DNA from: Nannocystis pusilla
GTDB taxonomy: Bacteria > Myxococcota_A > Polyangia > Nannocystales > Nannocystaceae
Reading direction: 5' to 3'
Length of the DNA stretch: 64,000 bases
Assembly: GCF_020073745.1 (NCBI RefSeq)
Contig: NZ_JAIRAU010000043.1
Coordinates: 124,001-188,000 of the forward strand
Shown here: piece after piece, positions 41,614 through 52,903 of the stretch
How the letters are laid out: every line of letters begins with the position of its first letter
Numbering within the stretch: position 1 is the first letter of the stretch
The notes under the pieces: model-generated
Told to the model about the DNA's origin: nothing
The model's input: only the letters and a program-made list of their open reading frames with translations
Databases searched by the model: none
Program-made: the position numbers and the translations under genes

Positions 41614-44607
41614 TCATCGTCCGGCGTAGGCGCGGAGGGCCTCGTAGGCCAGGCGCTCGCCGCGGAGCTCGGCGTCGGCGACGCCTTCCATGTTGTGCTC
41701 GGCCCAGGCGCGGCGGTCGGCCTCGTCGCCGGCGAGCTCGCGCGCGACCATGCCGGCGATCGAGCGCATGCCCTTGCTGAGCAGCGCGCTGTTCTTGGCG
41801 TCGAGCTCGTCGAGGCGGCTGCGCAGGCGGGCGGTGTCGCGGGCCTGGAGGGCGTCGAGGGCGTCGAGGAAGGCGAGGACCTCGGCGGGGGCCTTGTGCT
41901 CCTGGGCGGTGCTGCGGACCTCCTTCCACCAGGCGACGTCGTCGAGGCGCAGGTGCGGCACGAGGTTGATGTAGACGCCGTAGGTCTTCTCGACCCACGC
42001 GTCCCAGTCGTCGATCCCGGCGGTGATCCGGCGCTGCTCGTCGACCCACTGGTTCATGGTGGTGAGGCTGATGTCCTCGGCGAAGCGCAGGGTCGGGTCG
42101 GCGTGGAAGCGCAGCAGGGCGACGGCGGTCTCGGCCTCCTCGAACACGTGGGGGGCGCGGCGGTCGCCGATCCCCCTGGCGGGGTAGGGCCGGCGCTCGA
42201 TGCCGCCGAGCACCTCGAGCAGCGGCGCGGGGGTCCAGCGGATCCGGTGGAGGAAGCCGGCCGACTCCTTGAGGAAGCGGGCCTTTTCGGCGCCGGTGTC
42301 GAGCAACGGCATGGCGTCGGAGTTGGCCGGGCGGCCGGCGAGGAACGGGTGCAGCATGCGGCGGTTGGCGACCACGAGGTTGTCGACCTGGCCGATGTCG
42401 TGCACGCCGAGCAGCTCGAGCTCGGGCTTCATCGCCGCCCACGCGAGCGGGGCGTCGCTGAGGCGCCCGAGCTCGCCGTCGGCGACCGAGAGGATCACCC
42501 AGTCGCTCGCGCCGACGCGGAGGATCTGGTAGTCGCTGAACTCCTGGTCGAGGGCGGCGAGGACGGTCAGCAGCAGCTCGTCGCTGAGCTCGTAGCCCTG
42601 CAGCCACTGGGCGAGGATCCCCCGCGGCTTCAGGTAGCGCTTGGCCTCCCGGTAGAACTCGACGGTGAACAGGCTCGAGACGCCGCTGACCCACGGGTTG
42701 GTCGGCTCGGACACGATGATGTCGAACCGCCGCGCGGCGCCGGCGAAGTAGGCCTTGGCGTCGTCGAACCAGAAGTTGTTGCGCGGGTCGTCGTAGGCGC
42801 GCGCGTTGGCGGGGTAGAAGTTGCGCGAGCCCGTCACCATCTCGCGCTCGATCTCGATGGTGTCGAGGCGCTGCAGCGTCGGCGAGCCGAGCAGCACGTG
42901 CGCCGTGACCCCGGAGCCGAAGCCGATCAGCGCGACGTCGGTGGCGTCGGGGCGCGACATCAGCGGCAACAGGCCGACCAGCACCTGGTTGGGCTCGTCG
43001 CCGGCGAAGTCGGGGCCGAGCTCGGGGTCGCGCTCCTTGGGGTAGCGGTTGAGCACGACCGAGGCGTCGGGCTTGCCGTTGGTGTAGATGACGCGGTACT
43101 CGCGTTCGTTGGTGAGGCGGACGACGGAGACCGAGGCGGTGCGGCCGTCGACGTAGGACAGCAGCTCGAAGCCCTCGGGCAGGCGGGTGCGGCCGTTGCG
43201 GAACACGGTGGCCGACAGGACCATGGGGTCGATCTGGACGACGAACAGGCCGAACGCGAGGGTGAGCAGCGAGCTGCCGGCGGCGACCCGGCCGAAGCGG
43301 CGGATCTCGGCCGAGTTCTTGGCCCGGCGGGCGTCGCCGAACACGAGCGCGAGGCCGAGGGCGACGTCGACGGCGGCGCCGAGGACGATGACGCGCTGCA
43401 TGCCGATGATGGGCATGAGCACGAGGCCGGCGAGCACGGCCCCGGCGATCGCGCCGAGGGTGTTGAAGCCGTAGACGCGGCCGATGACGCCCTCCGGCTG
43501 GCCGCGGCGCAGCAGCACGTGGGTGATGAGCGGCAGGGTCATGCCGGCGCAGAAGGTCGCCGGGAACATGATGAGCAGGCACAGCGCATAGCGGAGGACG
43601 TTGAACTGCAGCCACAGCGCCTCGGTGCGGGCGCCCTGCGCGTCGACCAGCAGCCAGCCGATCGCCTCGACCGCCCATTGATAGGCCGGCAGGGTCGCGA
43701 TCGCGGCGACGCCCATGATCAGCTGGACGATGCCGAGCACCAGCTCGGGCCGCTTGAAGCTGTCCATCCGCTTGCGCACCCACAGGCCGCCGATCGCCAG
43801 GCCGAACACGAACGCCGACAGCATGACCTCGAACGAGTGGGTGGCGCTGCCGATGATCATCGACAGCAGGCGGATCCACCCGATCTCGTACATGAAGGAG
43901 GACAGACCTGTCCCGAAGGCCACGAGCAGGAGCAGCTTGACGAGGTCGTCGGTGCCGGCGCTGACGCTGGTGTCCTCGGTGATCGGCTCGTGCTGCTTCT
44001 TGTGGGCCAGGGCGATCAGGGCGATGAGGACGTTGAGCCCGGCGGCGCAGGCGAGGGTGCCGGGCAGGCCGAAGTTGGCGACCAGCACGAAGCCCGACAG
44101 TAGCGCGCCGAGAGCCGCGCCGATGCTGTTGGTGAAGTAGAGGAAGCTGAGGATCTCGCCCGAGCGCGCGGGGTCGCGGCGGAGGATGCCGGCGCTCATC
44201 AGCGGGAAGGTCATGCCCAGGAGCACGCACGGCGGCAGGATCAGGAGGCCGGCCACGCTCCACTTGACCACGTCGACGGCGAACCCGCCGCCCATCTGCG
44301 GGAACACGTGGTCGTAGCACAGCCGCATGGCGGTCTCGCTGATGAGCGGGAACGCCAGCGCGTACAGGCCGATGCCGCCCTCGATCAAGCCGTACACGCG
44401 CACGGGGGCGCGCACGTTGGCCAGCTTGCGCGAGGCCAGCAGCGAGCCGAGCGCCATGCCGCCCATGAACAGGCTGAGCACGAGGACCTGGGCGGTGGCG
44501 GCGCTGCCGACGAACTGCTTGATGTAGCGCGACCAGATCGACTCGTAAATCAGGCCGCTGATGCCGGACAGGAAGAAGAGGAGGAAGAGCGGGGCGTAGC
44601 GGGCCAT
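41614..44607 (-). CDS. MFS-like membrane domain fused to a spermidine-synthase-like domain
   Basis: A 997-residue protein from the ATG at 44607 (MARYAPLFLLFFLSGISGLIYES), the typical start of this fused family. Residues ~1-480 have 12-14 membrane helices arranged as an MFS-like permease. The aminopropyltransferase-like domain (~490-760) contains DVALIGFGSGVTAHVLL (SAM/dcSAM-binding strand), TIEIEREMV, and FDIIVSEPTNPWVSGVSSLFTVEFYREAKRYL. The final ~230 residues are helical and specific. The fused form is common in myxobacteria and its substrate is unknown. A palindrome-like copy in the coding region at ~43907 gives FGTGLSSF. Confidence 0.88.
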   Translation of the reverse strand: MARYAPLFLLFFLSGISGLIYESIWSRYIKQFVGSAATAQVLVLSLFMGGMALGSLLASRKLANVRAPVRVYGLIEGGIGLYALAFPLISETAMRLCYDHVFPQMGGGFAVDVVKWSVAGLLILPPCVLLGMTFPLMSAGILRRDPARSGEILSFLYFTNSIGAALGALLSGFVLVANFGLPGTLACAAGLNVLIALIALAHKKQHEPITEDTSVSAGTDDLVKLLLLVAFGTGLSSFMYEIGWIRLLSMIIGSATHSFEVMLSAFVFGLAIGGLWVRKRMDSFKRPELVLGIVQLIMGVAAIATLPAYQWAVEAIGWLLVDAQGARTEALWLQFNVLRYALCLLIMFPATFCAGMTLPLITHVLLRRGQPEGVIGRVYGFNTLGAIAGAVLAGLVLMPIIGMQRVIVLGAAVDVALGLALVFGDARRAKNSAEIRRFGRVAAGSSLLTLAFGLFVVQIDPMVLSATVFRNGRTRLPEGFELLSYVDGRTASVSVVRLTNEREYRVIYTNGKPDASVVLNRYPKERDPELGPDFAGDEPNQVLVGLLPLMSRPDATDVALIGFGSGVTAHVLLGSPTLQRLDTIEIEREMVTGSRNFYPANARAYDDPRNNFWFDDAKAYFAGAARRFDIIVSEPTNPWVSGVSSLFTVEFYREAKRYLKPRGILAQWLQGYELSDELLLTVLAALDQEFSDYQILRVGASDWVILSVADGELGRLSDAPLAWAAMKPELELLGVHDIGQVDNLVVANRRMLHPFLAGRPANSDAMPLLDTGAEKARFLKESAGFLHRIRWTPAPLLEVLGGIERRPYPARGIGDRRAPHVFEEAETAVALLRFHADPTLRFAEDISLTTMNQWVDEQRRITAGIDDWDAWVEKTYGVYINLVPHLRLDDVAWWKEVRSTAQEHKAPAEVLAFLDALDALQARDTARLRSRLDELDAKNSALLSKGMRSIAGMVARELAGDEADRRAWAEHNMEGVADAELRGERLAYEALRAYAGR

Positions 44608-44763
44608 GGGCCGGGCGAGAGTACCCCAGCGGCCGGGCTCGTGGTCACCGGCGCGCCCGGTTGTCCGGCCGATCGTGCCAGTCGCCGTCGCCGCCGCGCC
44701 CGCGGGCAGGAGGGGCGGCCTCACGGCCGAGGCCGGCGCCGCGAGGTCGGGGCGAGGGGTCGA

Positions 44764-44796
44764 ATGTCGTCAAGGACATGTCCAAATAGACATGTC
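44764..44796. repeat. Two overlapping palindromes
   Basis: ATGTC GTCAAG GACAT (44764-44779) runs into ACATGTC CAAATA GACATGT (44776-44795). It is placed 18 bases past the end of the MoaD-MoaE gene, a likely position for a terminator. Confidence 0.7.
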
Positions 44797-44813
44797 AATG
44801 CTCGGCGGCGACG

Positions 44814-45485
44814 TCACGGCCCCTGCACGACCCACGCGTGGCCGTCGGTGGCGACCTCGCGCTTCCAGATCGGCACGTCCTGCTTGAGCCGCTCGATCGC
44901 GGCGCGGCAGGCCGCGAACGCCTCGGCGCGGTGCGGCGCCGAGGCGGCGACGATGACGGCGCTGTCGCCGATCTGCAGCACGCCGAGGCGGTGGTGGATG
45001 GCCACGCGCGCGCCGGGGGTCTCGGCCTCGACGGCGGCGCCGATCTGCTGCATCACCCGCAGCGCCATCGGCTCGTAGGCCTCGTACTCGAGGCGGGCGA
45101 TGTCGTGGCCGCGGCTGCGGTCGCGCACGTTGCCGACGAAGATGTCGATGCCGCCGGCGCCGGGGTGCGCGACCGCGGCGACGACGTCGGCGAGCGACAG
45201 CGGGCGCTCCTTGATCAACTGATAAGCCGCCGGGCCGTCGTGACCGCCGCTGACGGGCGGGATGATCGCGACCTCGCTGCCCTCGCCGATCACGTGGTCG
45301 GCGGCGACGAACTCGTGGTCGACGGCGACGCGACACACCGAGAGGCTGGCCGAAAGCTCAGGTCGATCGCGGGCGAGGGCGGCGAGGAGGTCGCGGGCGG
45401 TGGCGCCGGCGGGCAGCTCGACGTCGACGCTGTCGCGGCGGAGGCGCTCGCGGAGGCCCGCGAACAGCAGGACGCGCAGGTGCAT
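44814..45485 (-). CDS. moaX: Fused molybdopterin synthase, MoaD-MoaE
   Basis: A 223-residue fusion from the ATG at 45485. Residues 1-81 are MoaD (MHLRVLLFAGLRERL ... VAIIPPVSGG), with the functional Gly-Gly at 80-81. Residues ~85-223 are MoaE (LIKERPLSLADVV, DIFVGNVRDRSRG, LEYEAYEPMA, HHRLGVLQIGD, VPIWKRE with the catalytic Lys). Because MoaD must have a free Gly-Gly C-terminus to carry the thiocarboxylate, the protein is expected to be cut after Gly81, as described for mycobacterial MoaX. It converts cyclic pyranopterin monophosphate to molybdopterin. No other molybdenum-cofactor gene is in the window. Confidence 0.92.
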   Translation of the reverse strand: MHLRVLLFAGLRERLRRDSVDVELPAGATARDLLAALARDRPELSASLSVCRVAVDHEFVAADHVIGEGSEVAIIPPVSGGHDGPAAYQLIKERPLSLADVVAAVAHPGAGGIDIFVGNVRDRSRGHDIARLEYEAYEPMALRVMQQIGAAVEAETPGARVAIHHRLGVLQIGDSAVIVAASAPHRAEAFAACRAAIERLKQDVPIWKREVATDGHAWVVQGP

Positions 45486-45677
45486 GGGCCGGCAGTGTAC
45501 GCCCGGCGGCGGGGCGTCTTTCCAGATCGCGCGGGGCAGATCAAATTTCGCGCCGCGACCGGCGAGGCGGGGCCGGTACCCCACGAATTCGACGCCGTCG
45601 CGTAGGCGGATATCCTACATGCCCGTTCGTGATCCCATCGAGATCACCGCGAACTCGTAACCTCGCCACCGACGCCT

Positions 45678-46670
45678 ATGATGCCGATCGCTCCGAGAGA
45701 CTCGACCGCGTCCGACCTGCGCGGCCGTCCAGCGCCAGCCCAGCGCTCTGCCGCGATGAAGTCCCACCGCTCCGCTCACGCCCCCGCGCTGCGCCTCGTG
45801 GACGCCGAGTCCCGGGCCGATGGCGATGTCCGCGACCCGAGCCCGGACGGCGTCCGCGACGCCGAGGCGGACGAGGACGTCGATGTCGATGTCGGCGCCG
45901 AGTTCGGCGACGACCTCGACCTCGAGGAGGAGGCGCTGGCGGCGGCGGCCGAGCGCGCCGCGGCCGGCGAGCTCGACGCGGCCAGCGAGGACGCGCTGCG
46001 CCAGTGGCTGCAGCGGCGGCTGTCGGCCTATCTGAAGCCGGGCCATCGCGCGCGCATCATCTTCACCGACAACGTCCACACCATGCTGTCGGTCAAGCGC
46101 GGGCAGGGCGTCTACACCTTGCGCATGCACCGAATGTTCGCGGCCGCCCCGCCGGCGGTGCTGCGCGCGGTGGCCCGCTACGCGCAGTCGCAGGACCGCG
46201 AGGCGGGGGCGCTGCTGCGCCGCTACATCGACGGCAACGAGCACCTGATCCGCGACGCCGAGCGGCCGCGGAGCCAGCAGCTCGACACCCAGGGCGCGCA
46301 CTTCAACCTGCAGGAGCTGTTCGACGGCCTCAACGCGCGCTACTTCGGCGGCGCGATCGAGGCCAAGATCACCTGGGGGCCGCGGGCGCGCCGCAAGCCC
46401 GGGCGCGAGTCGATCAAGCTCGGCAGCTACTCCATCGAAGAGCGGCTCATCCGCGTGCACCCGGTGCTCGACGCCGCCGACGTCCCGCGCTTCTTCGTCG
46501 AGTGGATCATCTACCATGAGATGCTTCACGAGGTGCACGACATGCCGATCGTCGACGGCCGGCGGGTCTATCACACGCCCGAGTTCCGCCGCGCAGAGGC
46601 GCTCTTCGACCGCTACGCCGAGGCGGTGCTGTGGGAGCGGACGCAGGTGCACAAGCTGCTCGACCGCTAG
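45678..46670 (+). CDS. SprT-like zinc metalloprotease-domain protein
   Basis: A 330-residue protein from the ATG at 45678; the ATG at 45756 would also fit. The first ~115 residues are acidic and low-complexity (an Asp/Val/Glu run), then a helical part. The SprT-like domain begins at ~210 (NLQELFDGLNARYFGGAIEAKITWG). It has the metal site IIYHEMLHEVH (HExxH, ~280) and a third His in HTPEFRRAE. SprT/Spartan proteins act on DNA-protein crosslinks in eukaryotes, but bacterial members are uncharacterised. There is no C-terminal zinc ribbon. Confidence 0.85.
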   Translation: MMPIAPRDSTASDLRGRPAPAQRSAAMKSHRSAHAPALRLVDAESRADGDVRDPSPDGVRDAEADEDVDVDVGAEFGDDLDLEEEALAAAAERAAAGELDAASEDALRQWLQRRLSAYLKPGHRARIIFTDNVHTMLSVKRGQGVYTLRMHRMFAAAPPAVLRAVARYAQSQDREAGALLRRYIDGNEHLIRDAERPRSQQLDTQGAHFNLQELFDGLNARYFGGAIEAKITWGPRARRKPGRESIKLGSYSIEERLIRVHPVLDAADVPRFFVEWIIYHEMLHEVHDMPIVDGRRVYHTPEFRRAEALFDRYAEAVLWERTQVHKLLDR

Positions 46671-46790
46671 CAGCCGCGGCGGTCGAGGGCCGCGCGCGGG
46701 TGCCTGCGCGCGCCCGTGAACCGGCGTGCGCGCCGGCAAGCGCGCCAGGAACGTGACGACGTGGGCCGCTGCGAGTATCTTGCAGCCCCT

Positions 46791-49088
<2,298 letters not shown>

Positions 49089-49114
49089 AGCCCGCGAACC
49101 GGAGAAAGCAGCGA

Positions 49115-49144
49115 CGCCCCTCTCGCGCCTGGCGCGGAGGGGCG
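49115..49144. terminator. Hairpin between convergent maeB and def
   Basis: CGCCCCTC-T-CGCG and CGCG-GAGGGGCG form a 12-bp stem with one bulge and a 5-base loop. It lies 27 bases after the maeB stop and 35 before the def end. There is no T-run on either side, but the position fits a bidirectional terminator. Confidence 0.5.
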
Positions 49145-49178
49145 GAGCCGAGGCGAGCGGGCGACCGGCGCCCGCGGC

Positions 49179-49742
49179 TCACACGAGCTCGGGCAGGCTC
49201 GGGGCCGCGGCGGGCTTCTCGCCGTCGTGCTCGGCGTGCCAGCGCTTCATCTTGCGCTTGATGACTTCCTTCTTGATCGTGCCGACGAGGTCGATCATCA
49301 GCTTGCCGGTCAGGTGGTCGTGCTCGTGCTGCAGGGCGCGGCCGAGGAGGCCGTCGCCGTCGACCTCGACCGTGTTGCCGTCGAGGTCGCGGGCGCGGAC
49401 CTTGGCCCAGCGCGGGCGCTTGATGTCGACGTACACCCCGGGGAAGCTCAGACAGCCCTCCTCGGCCACCGCGAGGCCCTTGCCCGTCTCGACCAGCTCC
49501 GGGTTGATGAAGACGAGCGGGGGGCTGTTGTCGTCGCCGCCGGCGGGGACCTTGCCGTCGAGGACGAAGATCCGCTCGAGGCGCCCGACCTGGATCGCGG
49601 CGATCCCGGCGGCGTTGAGCGAGTACATCGTGTCGATCAGGTCGCGGACGAGCTGACGGATGTCGTCGGTGATCTCGCCGACGTCGAAGGTCGCTTCGCG
49701 CAGCCGCTGATCGGGGTACTTGACGATGTCGAGGACTGCCAT
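49179..49742 (-). CDS. def: Peptide deformylase
   Basis: A 187-residue enzyme with all three family motifs: GIAAIQVG (motif 1), EEGCLSFPG with the metal-binding Cys (motif 2), and QHEHDHLTG with HExxH (motif 3). It removes the formyl group from nascent proteins using Fe2+ or a similar metal. The C-terminus is slightly extended by a charged tail (KRKMKRWHAEHDGEK). A Met-tRNA formyltransferase gene is not next to it. It is transcribed divergently from the ferredoxin-like gene. Confidence 0.96.
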   Translation of the reverse strand: MAVLDIVKYPDQRLREATFDVGEITDDIRQLVRDLIDTMYSLNAAGIAAIQVGRLERIFVLDGKVPAGGDDNSPPLVFINPELVETGKGLAVAEEGCLSFPGVYVDIKRPRWAKVRARDLDGNTVEVDGDGLLGRALQHEHDHLTGKLMIDLVGTIKKEVIKRKMKRWHAEHDGEKPAAAPSLPELV

Positions 49743-49825
49743 AACCTGTGCGTTGGCTCCGCCCGATATTGTAAGCCGGCGCGCCGGCCGAGCAAAGTCC
49801 CCGTGCTACAGGTGAGCGCCGCGCC

Positions 49826-50230
49826 ATGAAGCAGCCTTCGCTCGTGTTCGTCTGTCAGAACTTGCGCGACCCGGACGCGATCCAGGGCAGCTGCATGCGT
49901 CGTGGCAGCAAAGACGTGCTCGACCGCCTCAAGCAACTCCGCGTCGAGCTCGGCCTCAAGACGCGGCTGCGCGTGATGGGTTGCACGTGCCTCGGACCGT
50001 GTGAGTCAGGGGTCACCGTGCTGGTGGTCGACGACGAGGGCGGCGCGACGTACTACGGGCGCATGGACGTGGCGACGGCGGACGCGCTGATGCGCGAACA
50101 CGTGCTCGCGGGCGAGCCCGGCGAGGCGCTGCGGCGCCACCGCCTGCCCAAGGACAACCTGCTCGACCTGTCCGCGCTCGAGGGGCATGAGGAACCCGAC
50201 GCACAGGCGGCGGAGGAGAAGAAGGCATGA
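49826..50230 (+). CDS. Thioredoxin-like [2Fe-2S] ferredoxin-domain protein
   Basis: A 134-residue protein of the thioredoxin-like ferredoxin type. Cluster ligands are likely Cys10 (VFVCQNLRD), Cys23 (QGSCMRRG) and the pair in MGCTCLGPCESG (Cys55/Cys59). YYGRMDVATADALMREHVL is the usual family end. Its stop overlaps the Mrp gene start by 4 bases, so the two are probably made together. Given that Mrp is a Fe-S cluster carrier, this small ferredoxin may supply electrons or be a client. The Glu/Lys tail is disordered. Confidence 0.88.
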   Translation: MKQPSLVFVCQNLRDPDAIQGSCMRRGSKDVLDRLKQLRVELGLKTRLRVMGCTCLGPCESGVTVLVVDDEGGATYYGRMDVATADALMREHVLAGEPGEALRRHRLPKDNLLDLSALEGHEEPDAQAAEEKKA

Positions 50231-51312
50231 GCGTCACCGTGGAGCAAGTGCTGGCCGCGTTGTCGGGCGTGAAGGACCCGGCGACCGGCCGCGAGATCGT
50301 CGCCGACCAAGTCTCTGACGTCCGCATCGACGCCGCGGGCGAGGCGAAGTTCAAGATCGACCTGATCTCGCCGGGGTTCCCGCTGCGCGACGCGCTCGAA
50401 GCGTCGGTCCGCGCGGCGCTCGCCGCTCGCAACCTCCGCGGCACCATCGAGTGGGGCCTCAAGGTGCCGCACAAGCCGGCGCGGCAGGACCTCAACCGCC
50501 TGCCGACGGTGAAGAACATCCTCGCGGTCGCGGCCGGCAAGGGCGGCGTCGGCAAGAGCACCGTCAGCGTCAACGTGGCGATGGCGCTGCACCGCCTCGG
50601 CGCCAGGGTGGCCGTGCTCGACGCCGACATCTACGGGCCCAGCGTGCCGAAGATGCTCGGCACCGCCGAGCGCGAGACGTCGACCACCCTCGCCGGCGAC
50701 CGCATCAGCCCCGCGATGTACCGCGGGATCCCCGTCATGAGCGTCGCCTTCTTCGTCGAGCCCGGCAACGCCGTGGTGTGGCGCGGGCCGATGATCCACA
50801 AGCTGCTCAAGCAGTTCCTCGAAGACGTCGACTGGGGCGACATCGACTACCTGATCGTCGACCTGCCCCCGGGGACAGGTGACGCCCAGCTCTCGCTCGC
50901 CCAGCTGATCCCGATCACCGGCTCGATCATGGTCACCACCCCGCAGGAGGTCGCGCTCATCGACGTCCGTCGGGCGGTCAACATGTTCAACAAGCTCGAG
51001 GTGCCGGTCGTCGGCGTGGTCGAGAACATGAGCTTCTACGTGTGCCCGACCTGCGGCCACCACGACGCCATCTTCGCCTCCGGCGGAGGGGCGGCGCTGG
51101 CCCGCGAGCTCGGCGTCGAGCTGCTCGGCCAGGTGCCCATCGACAACCGCGTGTCCTACGGCGGCGAGTCCGGCGTGCCGGTGGTCGAGGGCGCGCCCGA
51201 CAGCGAGCAGGCCAAGGCCTTCACCAACGTGGCCGCGCGCGCGGCCCTGGCGCTGAGCAAGCTCAGCGCGACGGGGCCCAAGCGCAGCAGCCTGCTGCGC
51301 ACGGTGACCTGA
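50227..51312 (+). CDS. mrp: Mrp/NBP35 family Fe-S cluster carrier ATPase
   Basis: A 361-residue protein. Residues 1-85 are a DUF59/MIP18-like domain. The deviant P-loop GKGGVGKSTVSVN is at ~105-117, DADIYGPSVPKML follows, LPPGTGDAQLS is the switch region, and CPTCG (~273) provides the CxxC that binds the bridging cluster between two subunits. It transfers [4Fe-4S] clusters to target proteins in the cytoplasm. The codons of PPGTG lie in an imperfect ACCTGCCC..GGACAGGT palindrome, but this protein motif is universal in the family. The start overlaps the ferredoxin gene (ATGA). Confidence 0.95.
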   Translation: MSVTVEQVLAALSGVKDPATGREIVADQVSDVRIDAAGEAKFKIDLISPGFPLRDALEASVRAALAARNLRGTIEWGLKVPHKPARQDLNRLPTVKNILAVAAGKGGVGKSTVSVNVAMALHRLGARVAVLDADIYGPSVPKMLGTAERETSTTLAGDRISPAMYRGIPVMSVAFFVEPGNAVVWRGPMIHKLLKQFLEDVDWGDIDYLIVDLPPGTGDAQLSLAQLIPITGSIMVTTPQEVALIDVRRAVNMFNKLEVPVVGVVENMSFYVCPTCGHHDAIFASGGGAALARELGVELLGQVPIDNRVSYGGESGVPVVEGAPDSEQAKAFTNVAARAALALSKLSATGPKRSSLLRTVT

Positions 51313-51313
51313 G

Positions 51314-51392
51314 GCCTGTCCGCAAGGACAGGCGTGTCTCGGGAGACATGTCCTCTCGCGCATGTCTCGCGGGACACATGTCCCGCGAGACA
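51314..51392. terminator. Three stacked palindromes between mrp and the LON-N gene
   Basis: GCCTGTCC GCAA GGACAGGC (51314-51333, 8-bp stem), TGTCTC GG GAGACA (51335-51348), and TGTCTCGCGGGA CACATG TCCCGCGAGACA (51363-51392, perfect 12-bp stem). All belong to the dispersed family in style and lie exactly between two convergent stop codons. They are likely to terminate transcription in both directions. Confidence 0.65.
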
Positions 51393-51407
51393 GCCACAAG
51401 GCCGCGA

Positions 51408-52124
51408 CTAGTTGAGCAGGATCGAGGCCTCGCTGCCGTCGCCGAGGCGGCGCAGGAGGGTGGCGGTGCGGTCGACCAGGAAGGTGAGCCGGTCCTCGGG
51501 GGTCTCGGCGGCCAGGCTCTGCTGCTGCAGGTCGACCAGCTCGCGCCGGGCGGCGGCCGAGGCGACGTCGTGGCCGCCCATGAGCTCGAGGCTGGGGAGG
51601 AAGGCGGTGAGGGCGTAGAGGAGGATCCGCGGGTCGGGCAGGGCCAGCAGCGAGCCGAGCGCGTCGCCGTCGTCGCCCGACAGCCGCGCCAGCCGCTCGA
51701 TCTGCGAGCGCAGCAGCAGCAGCGACGACTTGTCGAACACGGGCGGCTCGGGCAGCGCGGCGGCCTCGACCTGGCGGAACAGGTTGGTCATCGGCAGCTC
51801 GCGCACGAGCTGCACGCGCCCCAGGCCCTCGAGGCGGATCAGTCGCCGACCGTCGGGCAGGCGCAGGTGAAACACCAGCTTGCCGAGCCCGAACACCGGT
51901 TCGATCGCGGGGCGGCGCTCGGCCGTCCGCTCGCCGCGGGGCCGCAGCAGCGGCACGCCGATGTGCTGGCCTTCATTCAACGCGTGGTCGACGAGCTGCA
52001 GGTAGCGCGGCTCGAACACGTTGAGCGGCAGCACCATGCCCGGCAGGAGGACGACGTTCGGCAGCGGGAAGATCGGCAGCGCCGCCAAAACTTCGGGCAG
52101 CGGTGTGGACCTGGCCGTGAGCAT
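51408..52124 (-). CDS. LON peptidase substrate-binding-domain protein
   Basis: A 238-residue protein from the ATG at 52124; an ATG 14 codons earlier is possible. It is a stand-alone Lon N-terminal domain: LPIFPLPNVVLLPGMVLPLNVFEPRYLQLV is the signature, then VFHLRLPDGRRLIRLEGLGRVQLV. No ATPase or protease domain follows, only helices. Such stand-alone domains are widespread, and their role is unclear; substrate recognition or chaperoning has been suggested. It lies downstream of the phosphatase gene on the same strand, 92 bases apart. Confidence 0.9.
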   Translation of the reverse strand: MLTARSTPLPEVLAALPIFPLPNVVLLPGMVLPLNVFEPRYLQLVDHALNEGQHIGVPLLRPRGERTAERRPAIEPVFGLGKLVFHLRLPDGRRLIRLEGLGRVQLVRELPMTNLFRQVEAAALPEPPVFDKSSLLLLRSQIERLARLSGDDGDALGSLLALPDPRILLYALTAFLPSLELMGGHDVASAAARRELVDLQQQSLAAETPEDRLTFLVDRTATLLRRLGDGSEASILLN

Positions 52125-52216
52125 GGGGCGACGCTGCTTTATACCCCGCGAGCTGCCGGCCGCCACCAGTCCGCGGGCCAGCAGGCCGGCTGGTGCACAA
52201 CCGCGCAGGAATTGCT

Positions 52217-52903
52217 CTAGCGAGAAAGAGCGGCGGTTTCGGTCGCTTCAGGGGTCCAGTTGACGAGGCCGATTCGTGTGCCCGCCCACGGGTCGGTTGC
52301 GCTCCAGGTGTCAGGCACGTCGACCCGGTTGAGCGACCCGTGGGCCTGTTCGAAGCGCGTGTATCCGGCCGGCCCGAGCCCCGCGGCGCAGGCCAGGACG
52401 ACGCGGTTGACGGTGTTGTGCGCGACGATCACGACGGCCGGGGCCGGAGCGCGCCGCGACTCGCCGGGCCCGCGTCGATGACGGGCGACGAGCCCGACGA
52501 CGCAGGGGACGACGCGTGCGGCCAGGTCGCGCACGCTCTCGGCGCCGGGCAGGCGATGGTCGAGGAGGTCGTCGTAGCCGAGTCGGGCGAGCTCGGGTAC
52601 GCGTGCGCGCCCGTCGCGGAACGACACCTGCTCGAGCACGCCGAGGTTCATCTCGCGGAGCTCGAGCAAGGCGCTCGGCGCAGGGCGCTCGCTGCCGGTG
52701 GCGGCGATCCGCGCGGCACCGATCGCGGCCCGCTCGAGGTCCGAGCTGTAGATCGCGGCCAGCGGCACGGGGGCCAGCGCCTGCGCGACGGCGTCGGCCT
52801 GGCGGAGTCCACGCGGCGACAGGCCGACGTCGGCGTGCCCGATGAACATGTCCGAAGCGACAGGCTCGCCGTGGCGCACGAGGTACAGGCGGAGCGCGGT
52901 CAC
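52217..52903 (-). CDS. Histidine phosphatase family protein
   Basis: A 228-residue protein from the GTG at 52903, which overlaps the folE stop (GTGA). LYLVRHGEPVASDM carries the catalytic RHG; YSSDLERAA and the second active-site His in VVIVAHNTVNRVVL complete the phosphoglycerate-mutase-like fold. It could be an alpha-ribazole phosphatase-like or pterin/sugar phosphatase. Overlap with folE suggests a role in dephosphorylating a pterin intermediate, but that is inference. The codons around 52848-52863 lie in a palindrome copy (CATGTCCGAAGCGACAGG). Confidence 0.88.
   Translation of the reverse strand: MTALRLYLVRHGEPVASDMFIGHADVGLSPRGLRQADAVAQALAPVPLAAIYSSDLERAAIGAARIAATGSERPAPSALLELREMNLGVLEQVSFRDGRARVPELARLGYDDLLDHRLPGAESVRDLAARVVPCVVGLVARHRRGPGESRRAPAPAVVIVAHNTVNRVVLACAAGLGPAGYTRFEQAHGSLNRVDVPDTWSATDPWAGTRIGLVNWTPEATETAALSR

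Noticed and set aside
50861..50880. Palindrome copy in mrp at PPGTG
   Set aside because: The amino acids are universal in the Mrp family and the palindrome is imperfect, so coincidence is enough to explain it.
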